A stretch of DNA of 64,000 nt from Croceivirga sp. (lineage in GTDB: Bacteria; Bacteroidota; Bacteroidia; Flavobacteriales; Flavobacteriaceae), in assembly GCA_028281025.1 (NCBI GenBank), contig JANQKR010000016.1, positions 1 through 64,000 of the forward strand, given 5' to 3'. The notes under the pieces were generated by a model. The model was not told where the DNA came from. It ran no database searches and worked only from the letters and a program-made list of their open reading frames with translations. The position numbers and the translations under genes are program-made. This document shows, one piece after another, positions 17,249 through 26,521 of this stretch (position 1 is its first letter; every line of letters begins with the position of its first letter).

Positions 17249-19129
17249 TTGCAAGTAGTAAAAGTCTTATTATCCCTTTTGGCATGCTGTTTCCTTCATC
17301 AGCATATGCAAAGTCAGTTGACATTTTGTGAAGGCAATTCCGGAGATCCCATCTTTATGGAAACTTTTGGGACCGGTTTGGATGATGGACCTCCTTTGCC
17401 TCCAGGGACAACCACCTATAGCTACGTTAATGGCGGTCCCGAACAGCCTATGGATGGAAATTATACCATTTCCAGTAGGACCAATTATTTTGATTGGTTT
17501 AACACTGCGGACCACACCCCGGGGGATGTCAATGGTAAGTCCTTAATTGTAAATGCCAGTTTTACCCCCGGTGAATTTTTTAGAATTCCCGTTGATGGAC
17601 TATGTGAAAATACCTCTTATGAATTTTCAGCCTGGCTTCTTAATCTATTGCCCTCCTCAACGCAATGTCCAAATGGCGGTATTCCAATAAATGTTCGATT
17701 TCAAATTTGGGATGATACGGACACCATACTCCTAGCCTCGGGAGATACCGGCGATATCCGAGGGACTTCCCGTGCTATTTGGGAACAATACGGCCTGGTC
17801 TTCCAAACCCTACCAGGGCAGACTTCGGTAATCCTAAAAATGATCAACAATGGTGCCGGAGGTTGTGGAAATGATCTTGCCATTGATGATATTGTTTTCA
17901 GAACCTGTGGGGATAACATTACCGTACTGGACAATACCAATAACGTGTCCTTGGCATTTTGTGAAGAAGACGTCCCAATTACAACCACGCTTCAAGCCAC
18001 ACCGGATTTTTCTGTTTACAGCTCCCATGCCTATCAATGGCAAGAAAGTCCGGATGGCACTACTTGGTTGGATTTGCCCGGTGAAACCAACAGCATATAC
18101 ACCACAGCATTACTGAACGAAACAAGGTTCTATAGGGTAAAAGTTGCCGAGGATGCCATCAATTTGAGCAATGACAAGTGCAATACCATATCCGATGTTT
18201 TTGATATCATCATTGAAAATCGTCCCGCACCCCCAATAAGTTCGGGCGATGTGGGTCTTTGTGCCAATAATTTGGGTGGCGTAAGGGCCGCCGTTCCGGA
18301 TGGGGTACGGGTAGATTGGTATGATGCCGCCATTGACGGAAACCTGTTACTCCAGGATAATGTCTTTTTTGCCACGGACGTATCGGGAACATTTTATGCC
18401 GAGGCCGTTACGGAAATCGCTGGATGCATTTCAACCAATAGGACCCCTGTCACCATTACCTATTTTGATTTACCCGTTGTGGTAGATGAAAACTTGGATC
18501 TATGTGAGGGAACTTCAATTACCATTAACGCAGATATAAGGGGGGTGGATTATTTGTGGTCTTCAGGAGAGGAGTCCTTTGAAATTGTGGTCAACACCCC
18601 CGGTACGTATTCCGTTCTGGTTACCGACACCAACAATTGTTCAGTTACCAAAACCATTGAAGTCAATCAAATTGATAACCCAATTGTTCAAGAGGTAATT
18701 TCAAATCACCGAAATATAACCGTTGTAACCGAAAATACAGGGATTTTCGAATATTCTTTGGACGGCATCAACTATCAGGAAAATCCCACTTTTGAAAATT
18801 TGCTTGGAGGAACGTATAGCGCTTTTGTGAGGGGCGAAAACGATTGTGACCAAGTGGAATTTCCTTTTGTCCATCTCGTTGTTCCCCGTTTTTTTACCCC
18901 TAACGGGGACAATAGGAACGATGTATTCCAACCGGAGGGAATAGATCTTTCACAGGAATTCAGCATTGAGATTTACGACAGGTTCTCTAAACTGGTATTC
19001 CAATCCAACGACCTAAATTTTCAATGGGATGGGTCTTATAACGGCAGGGCACTTCCCGCATCGGATTACTGGTATCGCATTCGAGTGGGGTCCCGTATCC
19101 TTAACGGACATGTGGCCTTGGTACGGTAG
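17249..19129 (+). CDS. secreted protein with T9SS type B sorting domain
   Basis: 626 residues starting, apparently at TTG, with a signal peptide (LLSLLACCFLHQHMQSQ). The N-terminal part is a carbohydrate-binding-like jelly roll (PIFMETFGTG, FSAWLLNL, IDDIVFRTCG). Ig-like repeats follow (PVVVDENLDLCEGTSITI, YLWSSGEESFEI). The C-terminus is a gliding-motility-associated type B sorting domain: FFTPNGDNRNDVFQP, YDRFSKLVFQ, WDGSYNGRALPASDYWYRI. It should be exported by Sec, then by the type IX system, and held at or released from the cell surface. No ATG gives an intact signal peptide, so the start is uncertain. Confidence 0.85.
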   Translation: MQVVKVLLSLLACCFLHQHMQSQLTFCEGNSGDPIFMETFGTGLDDGPPLPPGTTTYSYVNGGPEQPMDGNYTISSRTNYFDWFNTADHTPGDVNGKSLIVNASFTPGEFFRIPVDGLCENTSYEFSAWLLNLLPSSTQCPNGGIPINVRFQIWDDTDTILLASGDTGDIRGTSRAIWEQYGLVFQTLPGQTSVILKMINNGAGGCGNDLAIDDIVFRTCGDNITVLDNTNNVSLAFCEEDVPITTTLQATPDFSVYSSHAYQWQESPDGTTWLDLPGETNSIYTTALLNETRFYRVKVAEDAINLSNDKCNTISDVFDIIIENRPAPPISSGDVGLCANNLGGVRAAVPDGVRVDWYDAAIDGNLLLQDNVFFATDVSGTFYAEAVTEIAGCISTNRTPVTITYFDLPVVVDENLDLCEGTSITINADIRGVDYLWSSGEESFEIVVNTPGTYSVLVTDTNNCSVTKTIEVNQIDNPIVQEVISNHRNITVVTENTGIFEYSLDGINYQENPTFENLLGGTYSAFVRGENDCDQVEFPFVHLVVPRFFTPNGDNRNDVFQPEGIDLSQEFSIEIYDRFSKLVFQSNDLNFQWDGSYNGRALPASDYWYRIRVGSRILNGHVALVR

Positions 19130-19212
19130 GGGATTGGTCCAGGACCGCGGAATTTGGACAGGCCCATTAAATACCGATTTACTTTTCTATTTTTACATAT
19201 CTAATTTTTTCC

Positions 19213-20091
19213 ATGAGCCAGTACATAGAACGCTATCAGAAAAGGCGATTGATTTCCTCCTACTTTTCCGTAGTGCTAAGTATTGCTTTGGTACTCTTCC
19301 TGTTGGGGGTTTTGGGACTTTTGGTGTTGAACACTAAAAAGTTGGCCGATCACTTCAGGGAACAGATTACCATCTCCGTCTTTTTAAAGGATACGGCCAA
19401 ACCTGTTGAAATTGACCAGCTCCAAAAAAGTTTGGCCATGGCAGAGTACACCAAGGCCGCCGTTTATGTTTCCAAAGAAGATGCTGCGGACCAATACAGT
19501 GAGGACATTGGCGAAAATTTCCAGGAATTTTTGGGTTATAATCCCTTAAAGAATTCTTTTGATGTCAACTTAAAGGCCAATTTTGTGACCCCGGAGCAAG
19601 TGGCGGAAATTGCAGAGTCCCTTTCCAACAAATCCTTTGTGGACGAAGTAAGTTATGACCAACCCTTGATTTCCCTTTTAAGTGACAATGTGAAGAAAAT
19701 AAGTCTTTGGATTTTATTGGCATGTGCCGTGTTCACCGTTATTGCGGTCCTGCTCATTAATAGTTCCATAAGACTTTCCATTTATTCCAAACGGTTTATC
19801 ATTAAGACCATGCAAATGGTTGGGGCCACAAAAACCTTTATTCGCAGACCTTTTATCCTTAACAATGTAAAACTGGGCTTTTATGGGGGATTGATTGCCC
19901 TTTTGGCCTTGGCCCTTGTCCTTTACTATGTGGACAAAACCTTTCCAGAGCTAGGGGTTTTTGAGGATATCCCCTTGCTTTCGATACTATTTTTTGGGGT
20001 CCTGCTTCTGGGAATACTCATATCCTACATCAGCACCTTTTTTGCGACACAGCGATTCTTGAACCTCCGTACCAATGAGCTGTATTATTAA
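19213..20091 (+). CDS. ftsX: cell division protein FtsX
   Basis: 292 residues with the FtsX plan: an N-terminal cytoplasmic stretch, TM1 (SVVLSIALVLFLLGVLGLLVL), a periplasmic domain with ITISVFLKD and VSKEDAADQY, then three TMs (LWILLACAVFTVIAVLLI, GLIALLALALVLYY, LLSILFFGVLLLGILIS). With FtsE it couples ATP hydrolysis to peptidoglycan hydrolase activation at the septum; ftsE is not in this window, as is usual in Bacteroidota. It heads a same-strand run with DUF3098, uppP, truB and a TonB-like gene. Confidence 0.92.
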   Translation: MSQYIERYQKRRLISSYFSVVLSIALVLFLLGVLGLLVLNTKKLADHFREQITISVFLKDTAKPVEIDQLQKSLAMAEYTKAAVYVSKEDAADQYSEDIGENFQEFLGYNPLKNSFDVNLKANFVTPEQVAEIAESLSNKSFVDEVSYDQPLISLLSDNVKKISLWILLACAVFTVIAVLLINSSIRLSIYSKRFIIKTMQMVGATKTFIRRPFILNNVKLGFYGGLIALLALALVLYYVDKTFPELGVFEDIPLLSILFFGVLLLGILISYISTFFATQRFLNLRTNELYY

Positions 20092-20153
20092 AGAGCAAAC
20101 CCTGGGAAATAAATTGTTGACCAAACAATTAGAATGGTTAACTTGCGTTATCA

Positions 20154-20426
20154 ATGCGTAATAGAATGGGCAAGAAAAATAGTACGATCCAAAAAAAGAA
20201 GCCGCAGTTCATCTTCCAAAGGAAAAATTATACCTTTTTGTTTATTGGAATTGCGTTTATTGCCTTGGGCTTTATTTTGATGAGTGGTGGTGGAAGTGAT
20301 GACCCCGATGTCTTTAATCCCGAAATCTATAATTTTCGGAGGATTCGACTGGCACCCCTACTGGTGTTGATTGGATTGGGTATACAGATTTACGCCATTC
20401 TTTTGGACCCTAGCAAAAAGAAATAA
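20154..20426 (+). CDS. DUF3098 membrane protein
   Basis: 90 residues: a basic N-terminus (KKKPQFIFQRKNYTF), two hydrophobic helices and GFILMSGGGSDDPDVFNPEIYNFRR between them, the DUF3098 signature of Bacteroidota. Inner membrane, function unknown. It lies between ftsX and uppP, its conserved place in flavobacteria. An alternative ATG four codons in is equally possible. Confidence 0.87.
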   Translation: MRNRMGKKNSTIQKKKPQFIFQRKNYTFLFIGIAFIALGFILMSGGGSDDPDVFNPEIYNFRRIRLAPLLVLIGLGIQIYAILLDPSKKK

Positions 20427-20429
20427 CCA

Positions 20430-21224
20430 TTGGATACCATTGATGCGATTATCCTGGGCATTATTCAAGGATTGACTGAATTTTTGCCCGTTTCCTCTAG
20501 TGGACATTTGGAATTGGGAAAAGCCATTTTAGGTGACAATTCCATCCCCGAAGAAAGTTTGCTGTTTACCGTTGTACTTCATTTTGCCACCGCATTGAGC
20601 ACCATTGTTGTTTTTCGAAAAGACGTATGGGATATCTTTAGGGGCCTTTTTCGGTTCAAATGGAACGAGGAGACCCAGTTCAGTGCTAAAATCGTTCTAT
20701 CTATGGTCCCAGCCGCCTTGGTAGGTTTTTTACTGGAGGATTTTATGGAAGTCTTTTTTGATGGTGCAATTATCATTGTGGGCATTATGCTCATTATTAC
20801 CGCTATACTCCTGTATTTGGCGGATATGGCCAGGACAACGGAAAAAGGCGTTTCCTATCGCAGTGCCTTTATCATTGGTATGGCACAAATGGTGGCTATG
20901 TTACCGGGCATATCCAGAAGTGGCGCAACAATTTCCACCTCGGTACTTTTGGGAATAGATAAGACCAAATCGGCACGTTTTTCTTTCTTAATGGTCGTAC
21001 CATTGATCCTGGGAAAAGTTGCCAAGGATATTTTAAGTGGTGACATCAGTTTTGAAAGCACTCAAATGGGTGCCATGGGAGCAGGCTTTGTAGCTGCATT
21101 TATTGCTGGGATGGCCGCCTGTACCTGGATGATAAAATTGGTTCGCCAAAGCAAATTGACGTATTTTGCCATTTACTGCCTCATCATTGGTCTAATTGCC
21201 ATTGGTTGGAGTATTTGGGGATAA
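20430..21224 (+). CDS. uppP: undecaprenyl-diphosphatase
   Basis: 264 residues, multi-spanning, of the UppP/BacA family, which dephosphorylates undecaprenyl pyrophosphate to recycle the cell-wall lipid carrier and confers bacitracin tolerance. Both active-site motifs are intact: GLTEFLPVSSSGHLEL near residues 14-29 and PGISRSGATIS near 155. Translation appears to start at TTG, 3 bases after the DUF3098 stop, which gives the usual N-terminus; this suggests translational coupling. Confidence 0.94.
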   Translation: MDTIDAIILGIIQGLTEFLPVSSSGHLELGKAILGDNSIPEESLLFTVVLHFATALSTIVVFRKDVWDIFRGLFRFKWNEETQFSAKIVLSMVPAALVGFLLEDFMEVFFDGAIIIVGIMLIITAILLYLADMARTTEKGVSYRSAFIIGMAQMVAMLPGISRSGATISTSVLLGIDKTKSARFSFLMVVPLILGKVAKDILSGDISFESTQMGAMGAGFVAAFIAGMAACTWMIKLVRQSKLTYFAIYCLIIGLIAIGWSIWG

Positions 21225-21230
21225 TCAATT

Positions 21231-21959
21231 ATGCAACATATTTCTTCAGCTTATTTTACGGAGGGTCAAATTCTGTTGATCGACAAACCTTTGGAATGGA
21301 GTTCCTTTCAAGCGGTGAATGCATTAAAATGGGCCATTAGGAAGAAATTCAATCTCAATAAAAAATTCAAAATCGGACATGCGGGGACACTCGATCCCTT
21401 GGCTACGGGATTACTGTTGATCTGCACGGGAAAAGCCACCAAAAAAATTCCGGAACTTCAAGGACAATTAAAAGAATACACGGGAACCTTTACCCTTGGG
21501 GCCAGTACGCCCTCCTATGACCTGGAAACCGAAATAGACCAAAGCTATCCGATCGAACATCTCACCAAAGAAAGAATTAGCGCAGCTCCTAAAGGGTTTT
21601 TGGGGAGGATCCAACAAAAGCCCCCTGTTTTTTCAGCAATTAAAAAAGATGGAAAGCGATTATACGAATTTGCCAGAAAAGGGGAAACTGTTGAAATAAA
21701 ACCCAGAAACATCGAAATTTTTGAATTTGAAATCACCAGAATTGAGTTGCCCGAAGTAGATTTTAGGGTGGTCTGCAGCAAAGGGACCTATATCCGTTCC
21801 CTGGCCCACGATTTTGGAAAAGCCTTGGATTCCGGGGCCCATCTATCCGTATTAAGAAGAACCAAAATAGGCGATTTTAACGTAGATAAAGCCCGGAGCC
21901 CACAAATGTTCAAGGAATGGCTCCATAGTAAAATGGTAGTGGACATTTCAAAAGAATAA
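21231..21959 (+). CDS. truB: tRNA pseudouridine(55) synthase
   Basis: 242 residues. It isomerises U55 in the T-loop of tRNAs. GHAGTLDPLATGLLLI holds the catalytic Asp; KPPVFSAIKKDGKRLYE and SKGTYIRSLAHDFG are the other TruB motifs. The C-terminal PUA extension of longer homologues is short, as in other Bacteroidota. It starts 6 bases after uppP, in one operon. Confidence 0.94.
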   Translation: MQHISSAYFTEGQILLIDKPLEWSSFQAVNALKWAIRKKFNLNKKFKIGHAGTLDPLATGLLLICTGKATKKIPELQGQLKEYTGTFTLGASTPSYDLETEIDQSYPIEHLTKERISAAPKGFLGRIQQKPPVFSAIKKDGKRLYEFARKGETVEIKPRNIEIFEFEITRIELPEVDFRVVCSKGTYIRSLAHDFGKALDSGAHLSVLRRTKIGDFNVDKARSPQMFKEWLHSKMVVDISKE

Positions 21960-21993
21960 AATATTTTTGGTAAATCTGGGTTATTAGAAGACC

Positions 21994-22710
21994 ATGAACC
22001 TGAATCGCAAGCAATTATCACTTATCATCACCATTTTTACAATGGCAAATGTTGTATTGCTTGCCTATAATGTTCATTTGGTCAATAGGGAAGAAGACGA
22101 ATATGTCATTGAAATGGCCATTTTGGACGAGGAAGTTGAACAGCTATTGGAAGAAAAAGAGCGATTGGAAGAGCTGGCGCAAAACGATCCCATAAAAAGC
22201 CACAGGGCCTTTAATGAAACTGCCAAACCCAGCATAGGGGAACCGGAGCCCCTTAAAACCCTGGAGGAATTAATGGAGGAAAGGGAAATGGGCGGAGAAC
22301 CCAATGAATTCAATGAAGGTGATGCCGGTTTTGTTTCCAATCTAAAGGAACTGGCCAAAAAACGACAGGAACGCAGGGAGCAACTTGGAGAGCGGGATGC
22401 GGAAAAAAAGGAATTTACCAATTACCTAAAAGACAGACGTACCTCCATCTCCTACTCCTTGGTGGATCGAAATGCGTATTACCTACCTCCGCCAATATAT
22501 ACCTGTGAGAAGGGAGGAAAAGTGGTCATCAATATTACGGTGGATCGCAACGGGGACGTTCTTGAGGTTTCCTTTAATGACAAAAGTTCGAACACCAGTG
22601 ATTATTGTTTAATACAAAACGCCAAGGCCTACGCCTTAAAGGCAAACTTTAGTCAGAGCTCCAGGAACAGTCAAATTGGAACAATTACCTATCTATTCCA
22701 GGGAAAGTAG
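21994..22710 (+). CDS. TonB-like single-span protein, coiled coil plus C-terminal domain
   Basis: 238 residues: a short basic N-terminus, one membrane helix (LSLIITIFTMANVVLLAYNV), a long acidic coiled coil (about residues 40-140, rich in EELLEEKERLEEL-type heptads) and a C-terminal domain reading GGKVVINITVDRNGDVLEVSF. That last segment resembles the TonB C-terminal fold used to contact outer-membrane receptors. Pro-rich spacing typical of TonB is missing; the coiled coil may span the periplasm instead. It ends by overlapping the convergent thioredoxin gene by 18 bases. It may energise an outer-membrane process, but no partner is visible. Confidence 0.6.
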   Translation: MNLNRKQLSLIITIFTMANVVLLAYNVHLVNREEDEYVIEMAILDEEVEQLLEEKERLEELAQNDPIKSHRAFNETAKPSIGEPEPLKTLEELMEEREMGGEPNEFNEGDAGFVSNLKELAKKRQERREQLGERDAEKKEFTNYLKDRRTSISYSLVDRNAYYLPPPIYTCEKGGKVVINITVDRNGDVLEVSFNDKSSNTSDYCLIQNAKAYALKANFSQSSRNSQIGTITYLFQGK

Positions 22711-23325
22711 TTCCACTAAATCCTTTAGAATATCCTGACCTTTGTCCTTATTGTAAAAAACCTGTAACTGTTGTTTGAACTCTGGGGTAAGCTGTCTGTG
22801 TTCTGCTTTGTAATCCAACACCATTTTAGTGGCCTTTGAAGAACGTGGACCCCATTCACCAAGCACTTTTTGGGTCAACGAATCCAAAACGATCACTTTG
22901 GGAATGGAACGTGTTCCATTGGTAAGGAACAGATCCATCAATTCGGGATGCTCATCCCGTAGAACAATTTTCAAGTCCAGGTTTGGTGTTAGCTCGGCCA
23001 ACTTATTCATTACGGGCAAACTGGGAGAGGCATCCCCACACCAACTTTCCGTTAGGACCAACCAAGTCATTTTTTGTTTTAATGCTTTGACATGGTCCAT
23101 CACCTCATTTGGTATTCTGAGGGTTTTGTCCCAACGATCCATACGTTTGGTATTGAGTTGGGTATAATTTGCCAATGCTTCGGTCTTTTCGGGACCGGTA
23201 TTGGAGTTCCTTATTGCCAATTCTTGAACCAATTCACGATATTCTCCGTAGGTCATGCCAAACTCCAGCGCTCTTTGAATGATCACATTAATTGATTTTA
23301 TGGGGTTTTCCGCAAGTGTATTCAT
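22693..23325 (-). CDS. thioredoxin family protein
   Basis: 210 residues. The central WCGDASPSLPVMNKL aligns with the thioredoxin active-site helix but keeps only the first Cys (WCGD), and GTRSIPKVIVLD is the cis-Pro region. The first 80 residues are helical and charged. This matches the cytoplasmic thioredoxin-like group widespread in Bacteroidota and Firmicutes with a monothiol site, probably acting on protein or low-molecular-weight thiol adducts. No signal peptide. Confidence 0.8.
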   Translation of the reverse strand: MNTLAENPIKSINVIIQRALEFGMTYGEYRELVQELAIRNSNTGPEKTEALANYTQLNTKRMDRWDKTLRIPNEVMDHVKALKQKMTWLVLTESWCGDASPSLPVMNKLAELTPNLDLKIVLRDEHPELMDLFLTNGTRSIPKVIVLDSLTQKVLGEWGPRSSKATKMVLDYKAEHRQLTPEFKQQLQVFYNKDKGQDILKDLVELLSLE

Positions 23326-23404
23326 ACCAAAAAAATTTTTGCTAAGATAAAGTCGGTAAAGCTGTTAAAAACTGACAGAAATCATTGGTCGTCTTGATCT
23401 CAAA

Positions 23405-23436
23405 CAAAAAAGCCTTGGTTTTTTCCAAGGCTTTAG
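23405..23436 (-). terminator. intrinsic terminator
   Basis: AAAGCCTTGG and CCAAGGCTTT pair around an A6 loop on the minus strand, followed by T6. It lies directly after the small secreted-protein gene at 23440. Confidence 0.87.
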
Positions 23437-23439
23437 GTA

Positions 23440-23718
23440 CTACATTTCGAGTTCTTCATCCAGCTCTATATATTGAATATCCTCTACATCGTAAATCATT
23501 CCTTTGTACGGGTCAAAATCCAGTGGAAGGTATTGATGGGCATCAAATCCCAAATCAATGACTTCCTCTTCTTCAATATATTCAATGCTGGATAAAAGTT
23601 TTGCTTCTGCTCGTTCATCCATGGTCGGACCATCATTTCTGAATTCGATATTGGCCATGGCCAAGTTGGACAACAAAAATGACGATACCACCGGTGCAAT
23701 TACGTTTATCTTTCCCAT
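23440..23718 (-). CDS. small acidic exported protein, unknown
   Basis: 92 residues with a signal-peptide-like start (INVIAPVVSSFLLSNLAMA), then a strongly acidic chain (YIEEEEVIDLGFD, YIELDEELEM). No family recognised. It has its own terminator and lies 20 bases after another small unknown gene on the same strand, probably one transcript. The acidic composition suggests cation binding or a periplasmic spacer, but nothing proves that. Confidence 0.6.
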   Translation of the reverse strand: MGKINVIAPVVSSFLLSNLAMANIEFRNDGPTMDERAEAKLLSSIEYIEEEEVIDLGFDAHQYLPLDFDPYKGMIYDVEDIQYIELDEELEM

Positions 23719-23738
23719 CGTTTTCGTTTTTTCAATTT

Positions 23739-24104
23739 TTAATGTTCAATGATGATCTCATGGTTTTCTAAAGCCTTGAAACGGTCCACAAAAAGCCGAT
23801 TTTGATTGTTTGGACCCAGGTTGTCCCCCTTGCTCTCCACAATGGCAAAACCACTACCATCCTTTAAGTTTATCATTCCGGTAACCTCGACCAAATGACC
23901 TTCCAAATCCAACATGGATGATAGATCGCTAAGCTTTTGGTTCAAAAAATCAAGTGATGTATAAATGTACTGGTAGTACCTATTGGAGGGCCTCCCAATA
24001 CGCAGGATGGTCCCTATTTGTAGCTCCTCCGGTTGGTGAAGGTCCTGTTCTTGTGGGAAAAGAACTATGGCTTCCTTTTTCCTATTAAGACTTTTTCTTC
24101 CCAT
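23739..24104 (-). CDS. hypothetical protein
   Basis: 121 residues, no signal peptide or membrane helix. A basic N-terminus is followed by IGTILRIGRPSNRYYQYIY and HLVEVTGMINLKDGSGFAIVE, alternating beta-strand patterns that could be a small OB-like or SH3-like barrel. I do not recognise the family. It is likely co-transcribed with the acidic exported protein that follows. Confidence 0.6.
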   Translation of the reverse strand: MGRKSLNRKKEAIVLFPQEQDLHQPEELQIGTILRIGRPSNRYYQYIYTSLDFLNQKLSDLSSMLDLEGHLVEVTGMINLKDGSGFAIVESKGDNLGPNNQNRLFVDRFKALENHEIIIEH

Positions 24105-24201
24105 ACATCTTCTTTGTACAAAGATACGATAGGAAAGATTTATCTAAAAGTATTACACATTGTATTAGAAGTTAAACTTTGTTAACATGATAGTAATACT
24201 T

Positions 24202-25116
24202 TCATTCAAAAGAACGCTTCTTTATCATTCCCCCGCGGGTATCGTTTATTCTGCTCATGACCACAAAAGCTTTGGGGTCGATTTTTTCGAGCTCAACCGT
24301 AAGTTTTCGAATTTCCAGACGTGTTATCACCGTATAAATGACATCGTATTCATTTCGTTCGCCATGCTTTCCGTACCCTCCCGAAGCCTTATATATGGTA
24401 AGTCCCCTCCCCATTTTTTCCGAGACCATCAATCGTATTTCCTCACTTTCCGGTGAGATAATGGTTACCCCTGTATATTCCTCGATTCCGTCTACCACAA
24501 AATCCAGTGTTTTGGATGCCGCCAAATAGGTTAACATGGAATATAAGGCTGCCTCTATGGAAAGCAAATACGATGCCGCCAAAAAGATGAACACATTGAT
24601 GATGATGATCACGTCCCCAATTTTCACCCCAAGTTTCTTACTTAGATAAATGGCCAAAACCTCGGTACCGTCCAACACACTTCCCCCCCTGATGGACATT
24701 CCTATTCCAGCACCAAGGAAGAAACCTCCAAATACGGCCACCAAAAGCTTATCTTGTGTCACTTCGGGAAAGTCTATCAGCGCCAACACCATTGCCAGAC
24801 CTAAAATGGCCAATAACGCCTTCACCGCAAACTGTTTTCCTATGGTCTTATAGGCCATGAACAAAAAGGGAATGTTCACAAAAATGATGAGGATTGCCAA
24901 AGGGACCTGGGTAATTTCAGAGATTAATAATGAAATGCCCGTAGCCCCGCCATCGATAAACCGGTTGGGGAGCAAAAAGCTCTCCAGGCCGAATGCCGCT
25001 GCGAATATCCCAAAGAAGATGAATAACGTATCCTTAACTACGGAATTCAACCGAAGACCCGGCCTCGCGTTCTGCAACCTTTTACGTTCTTTCAAAATAC
25101 CTTCCGAGCCCAACAT
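24202..25116 (-). CDS. YitT family membrane protein (DUF161 plus DUF2179)
   Basis: 304 residues: five or six hydrophobic helices (FGIFAAAFGLESFLLP, GGATGISLLISEIT, the repeated glycine-rich GGFFLGAGIGMSIRGG) and a C-terminal DUF2179 domain (YTGVTIISPESEEIRLMV to the end). It is the last gene of the TetR - ABC - HlyD - TolC operon, 5 bases after tolC. Function of YitT proteins is not established; membrane transport has been suggested. Co-transcription with an efflux system is the only functional hint. Confidence 0.87.
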   Translation of the reverse strand: MLGSEGILKERKRLQNARPGLRLNSVVKDTLFIFFGIFAAAFGLESFLLPNRFIDGGATGISLLISEITQVPLAILIIFVNIPFLFMAYKTIGKQFAVKALLAILGLAMVLALIDFPEVTQDKLLVAVFGGFFLGAGIGMSIRGGSVLDGTEVLAIYLSKKLGVKIGDVIIIINVFIFLAASYLLSIEAALYSMLTYLAASKTLDFVVDGIEEYTGVTIISPESEEIRLMVSEKMGRGLTIYKASGGYGKHGERNEYDVIYTVITRLEIRKLTVELEKIDPKAFVVMSRINDTRGGMIKKRSFE

Positions 25117-25121
25117 TTTCC

Positions 25122-26519
25122 CTAAAGATTTTCTGGGTTGATCGCTAAGCTTTTAAATAGCTTGGCCTTTGTGGTAAAGAATTTGTTCTGCACTTCGTTC
25201 TGCTTTAATTCAGCATCTATGAGCCTACTTTCCCGGGTATTGATCAGGAACAGCGAACTCTCGCCAAAACTGAATTTTCGTTCCTCTGCAGACAATAAGG
25301 TGTTGTAATCCCGAACGATATTATCGATCAATCGGTTCTGTTCCAAAAAGGAATCCAGTTCCCGGTAAATGGCCAATACCTTGTTCTGGATCTCCACCTG
25401 TGCATTGTCCCTTTCAAACTGGGCATCCCTCAGCTTGAATTTGGCCAATTTCAAGTCCCCCCTTTCCTTCCTTAAGAACAGTGGAAACTCAAAATTGATG
25501 CCTCCCTTATATTCCTCCACCGCAAAGGAGTTTATCTGTTCCGGTGCTTCGGTCAAAAAATTGTATTCCACATCTATTCTGGGCAGCAATTTATTGGCCT
25601 TAAGCCTTTTATCCATCGTTAGGCCCTCTATTTTGAAATCCATGGAGCGTAACTTGGGGTGATTGGCTATGGTAAAGCTGTCCAAGGGTTTTCCAAAAAT
25701 CTCCAGGGTAACATCTATCGTCTGTTCCGGGTTCCTATCGGGGATTACATTGGGTTGCAACTCTACCGGCACATCGTTGATCCAAAGAAAGTTTGAAAGC
25801 TCCAATGACCGCTGCATGATCTTCACCTTGGCCTGTTCCAAACTCAATTGTCTGTTCTCCACCGCAATTTTGGCTTCGACGGTATCAATGATTGCGACAT
25901 CCCCGGCCAACGCACTTCGTTTTACCCCTTCAAAACGAACTGAGGCATTGGTAAGAAAGTTCCTGAATATTTCAGCTTCATTATACGCCTTAAGCCACTC
26001 AAAATAAGCCAAGGAGGCATCATACAGAATTTGGTTCACCAACAGGTCCTGATCGGCCTTGGTCTGTTCCCTGAAAAATTTGGCCTTTTGCAAAGTGGCC
26101 ATTCGTTCATTGATCCAGAACCCCCTTGCTAAGGACATGGAGACCCCAGCACTGTAAAGGCCATCTATGGGAAAGGTTTCGTCCTCATTGATAAACGTGC
26201 CTTCAGCCTGTTCAAAACCTCCTTTGAATTCAATTCCATAATAGGTAGGAATTTTGAAGGTGCCATTTAATCTGTCCCAGTATTCCGTTCCCTTGAATTC
26301 CTTACGCTCATAATCCACTTCGATCTTGGGGTCAAAACCTCCTCTTGCCTTCATTAAATTGGCTTGACCAATGGATATGGTCAATTGCGCTTGCCTGGCA
26401 ATGGGATGGTATTTTTTTACATAGCCCAAATACTCATTGAACCCAAGTTCAAGCGTATCTTGCTGGGCATTTGAGACTACCGGTATCAGAAATGCCAAAT
26501 ATATAAGATAGCGTTTCAT
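25122..26519 (-). CDS. TolC family outer-membrane efflux protein
   Basis: 465 residues with a signal peptide (LIYLAFLIPVVSNAQQ) and long amphipathic coiled-coil helices typical of TolC barrels. Two internally similar halves are recognisable by LSISIGQANLMKA-type and FKLRDAQFERDNAQVE-type helices. It would form the outer-membrane channel for the HlyD/ABC pair encoded just upstream (2-base gap). The peptide-export locus at 43-47 kb has no TolC of its own, so this one could in principle serve it too. Confidence 0.88.
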   Translation of the reverse strand: MKRYLIYLAFLIPVVSNAQQDTLELGFNEYLGYVKKYHPIARQAQLTISIGQANLMKARGGFDPKIEVDYERKEFKGTEYWDRLNGTFKIPTYYGIEFKGGFEQAEGTFINEDETFPIDGLYSAGVSMSLARGFWINERMATLQKAKFFREQTKADQDLLVNQILYDASLAYFEWLKAYNEAEIFRNFLTNASVRFEGVKRSALAGDVAIIDTVEAKIAVENRQLSLEQAKVKIMQRSLELSNFLWINDVPVELQPNVIPDRNPEQTIDVTLEIFGKPLDSFTIANHPKLRSMDFKIEGLTMDKRLKANKLLPRIDVEYNFLTEAPEQINSFAVEEYKGGINFEFPLFLRKERGDLKLAKFKLRDAQFERDNAQVEIQNKVLAIYRELDSFLEQNRLIDNIVRDYNTLLSAEERKFSFGESSLFLINTRESRLIDAELKQNEVQNKFFTTKAKLFKSLAINPENL

Positions 26520-26521
26520 TG

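Noticed and set aside
16558-17331. 257-codon plus-strand frame opposite leuS
   Set aside because: It is antisense to conserved LeuS sequence and its product has no coherent domain; a shadow frame.
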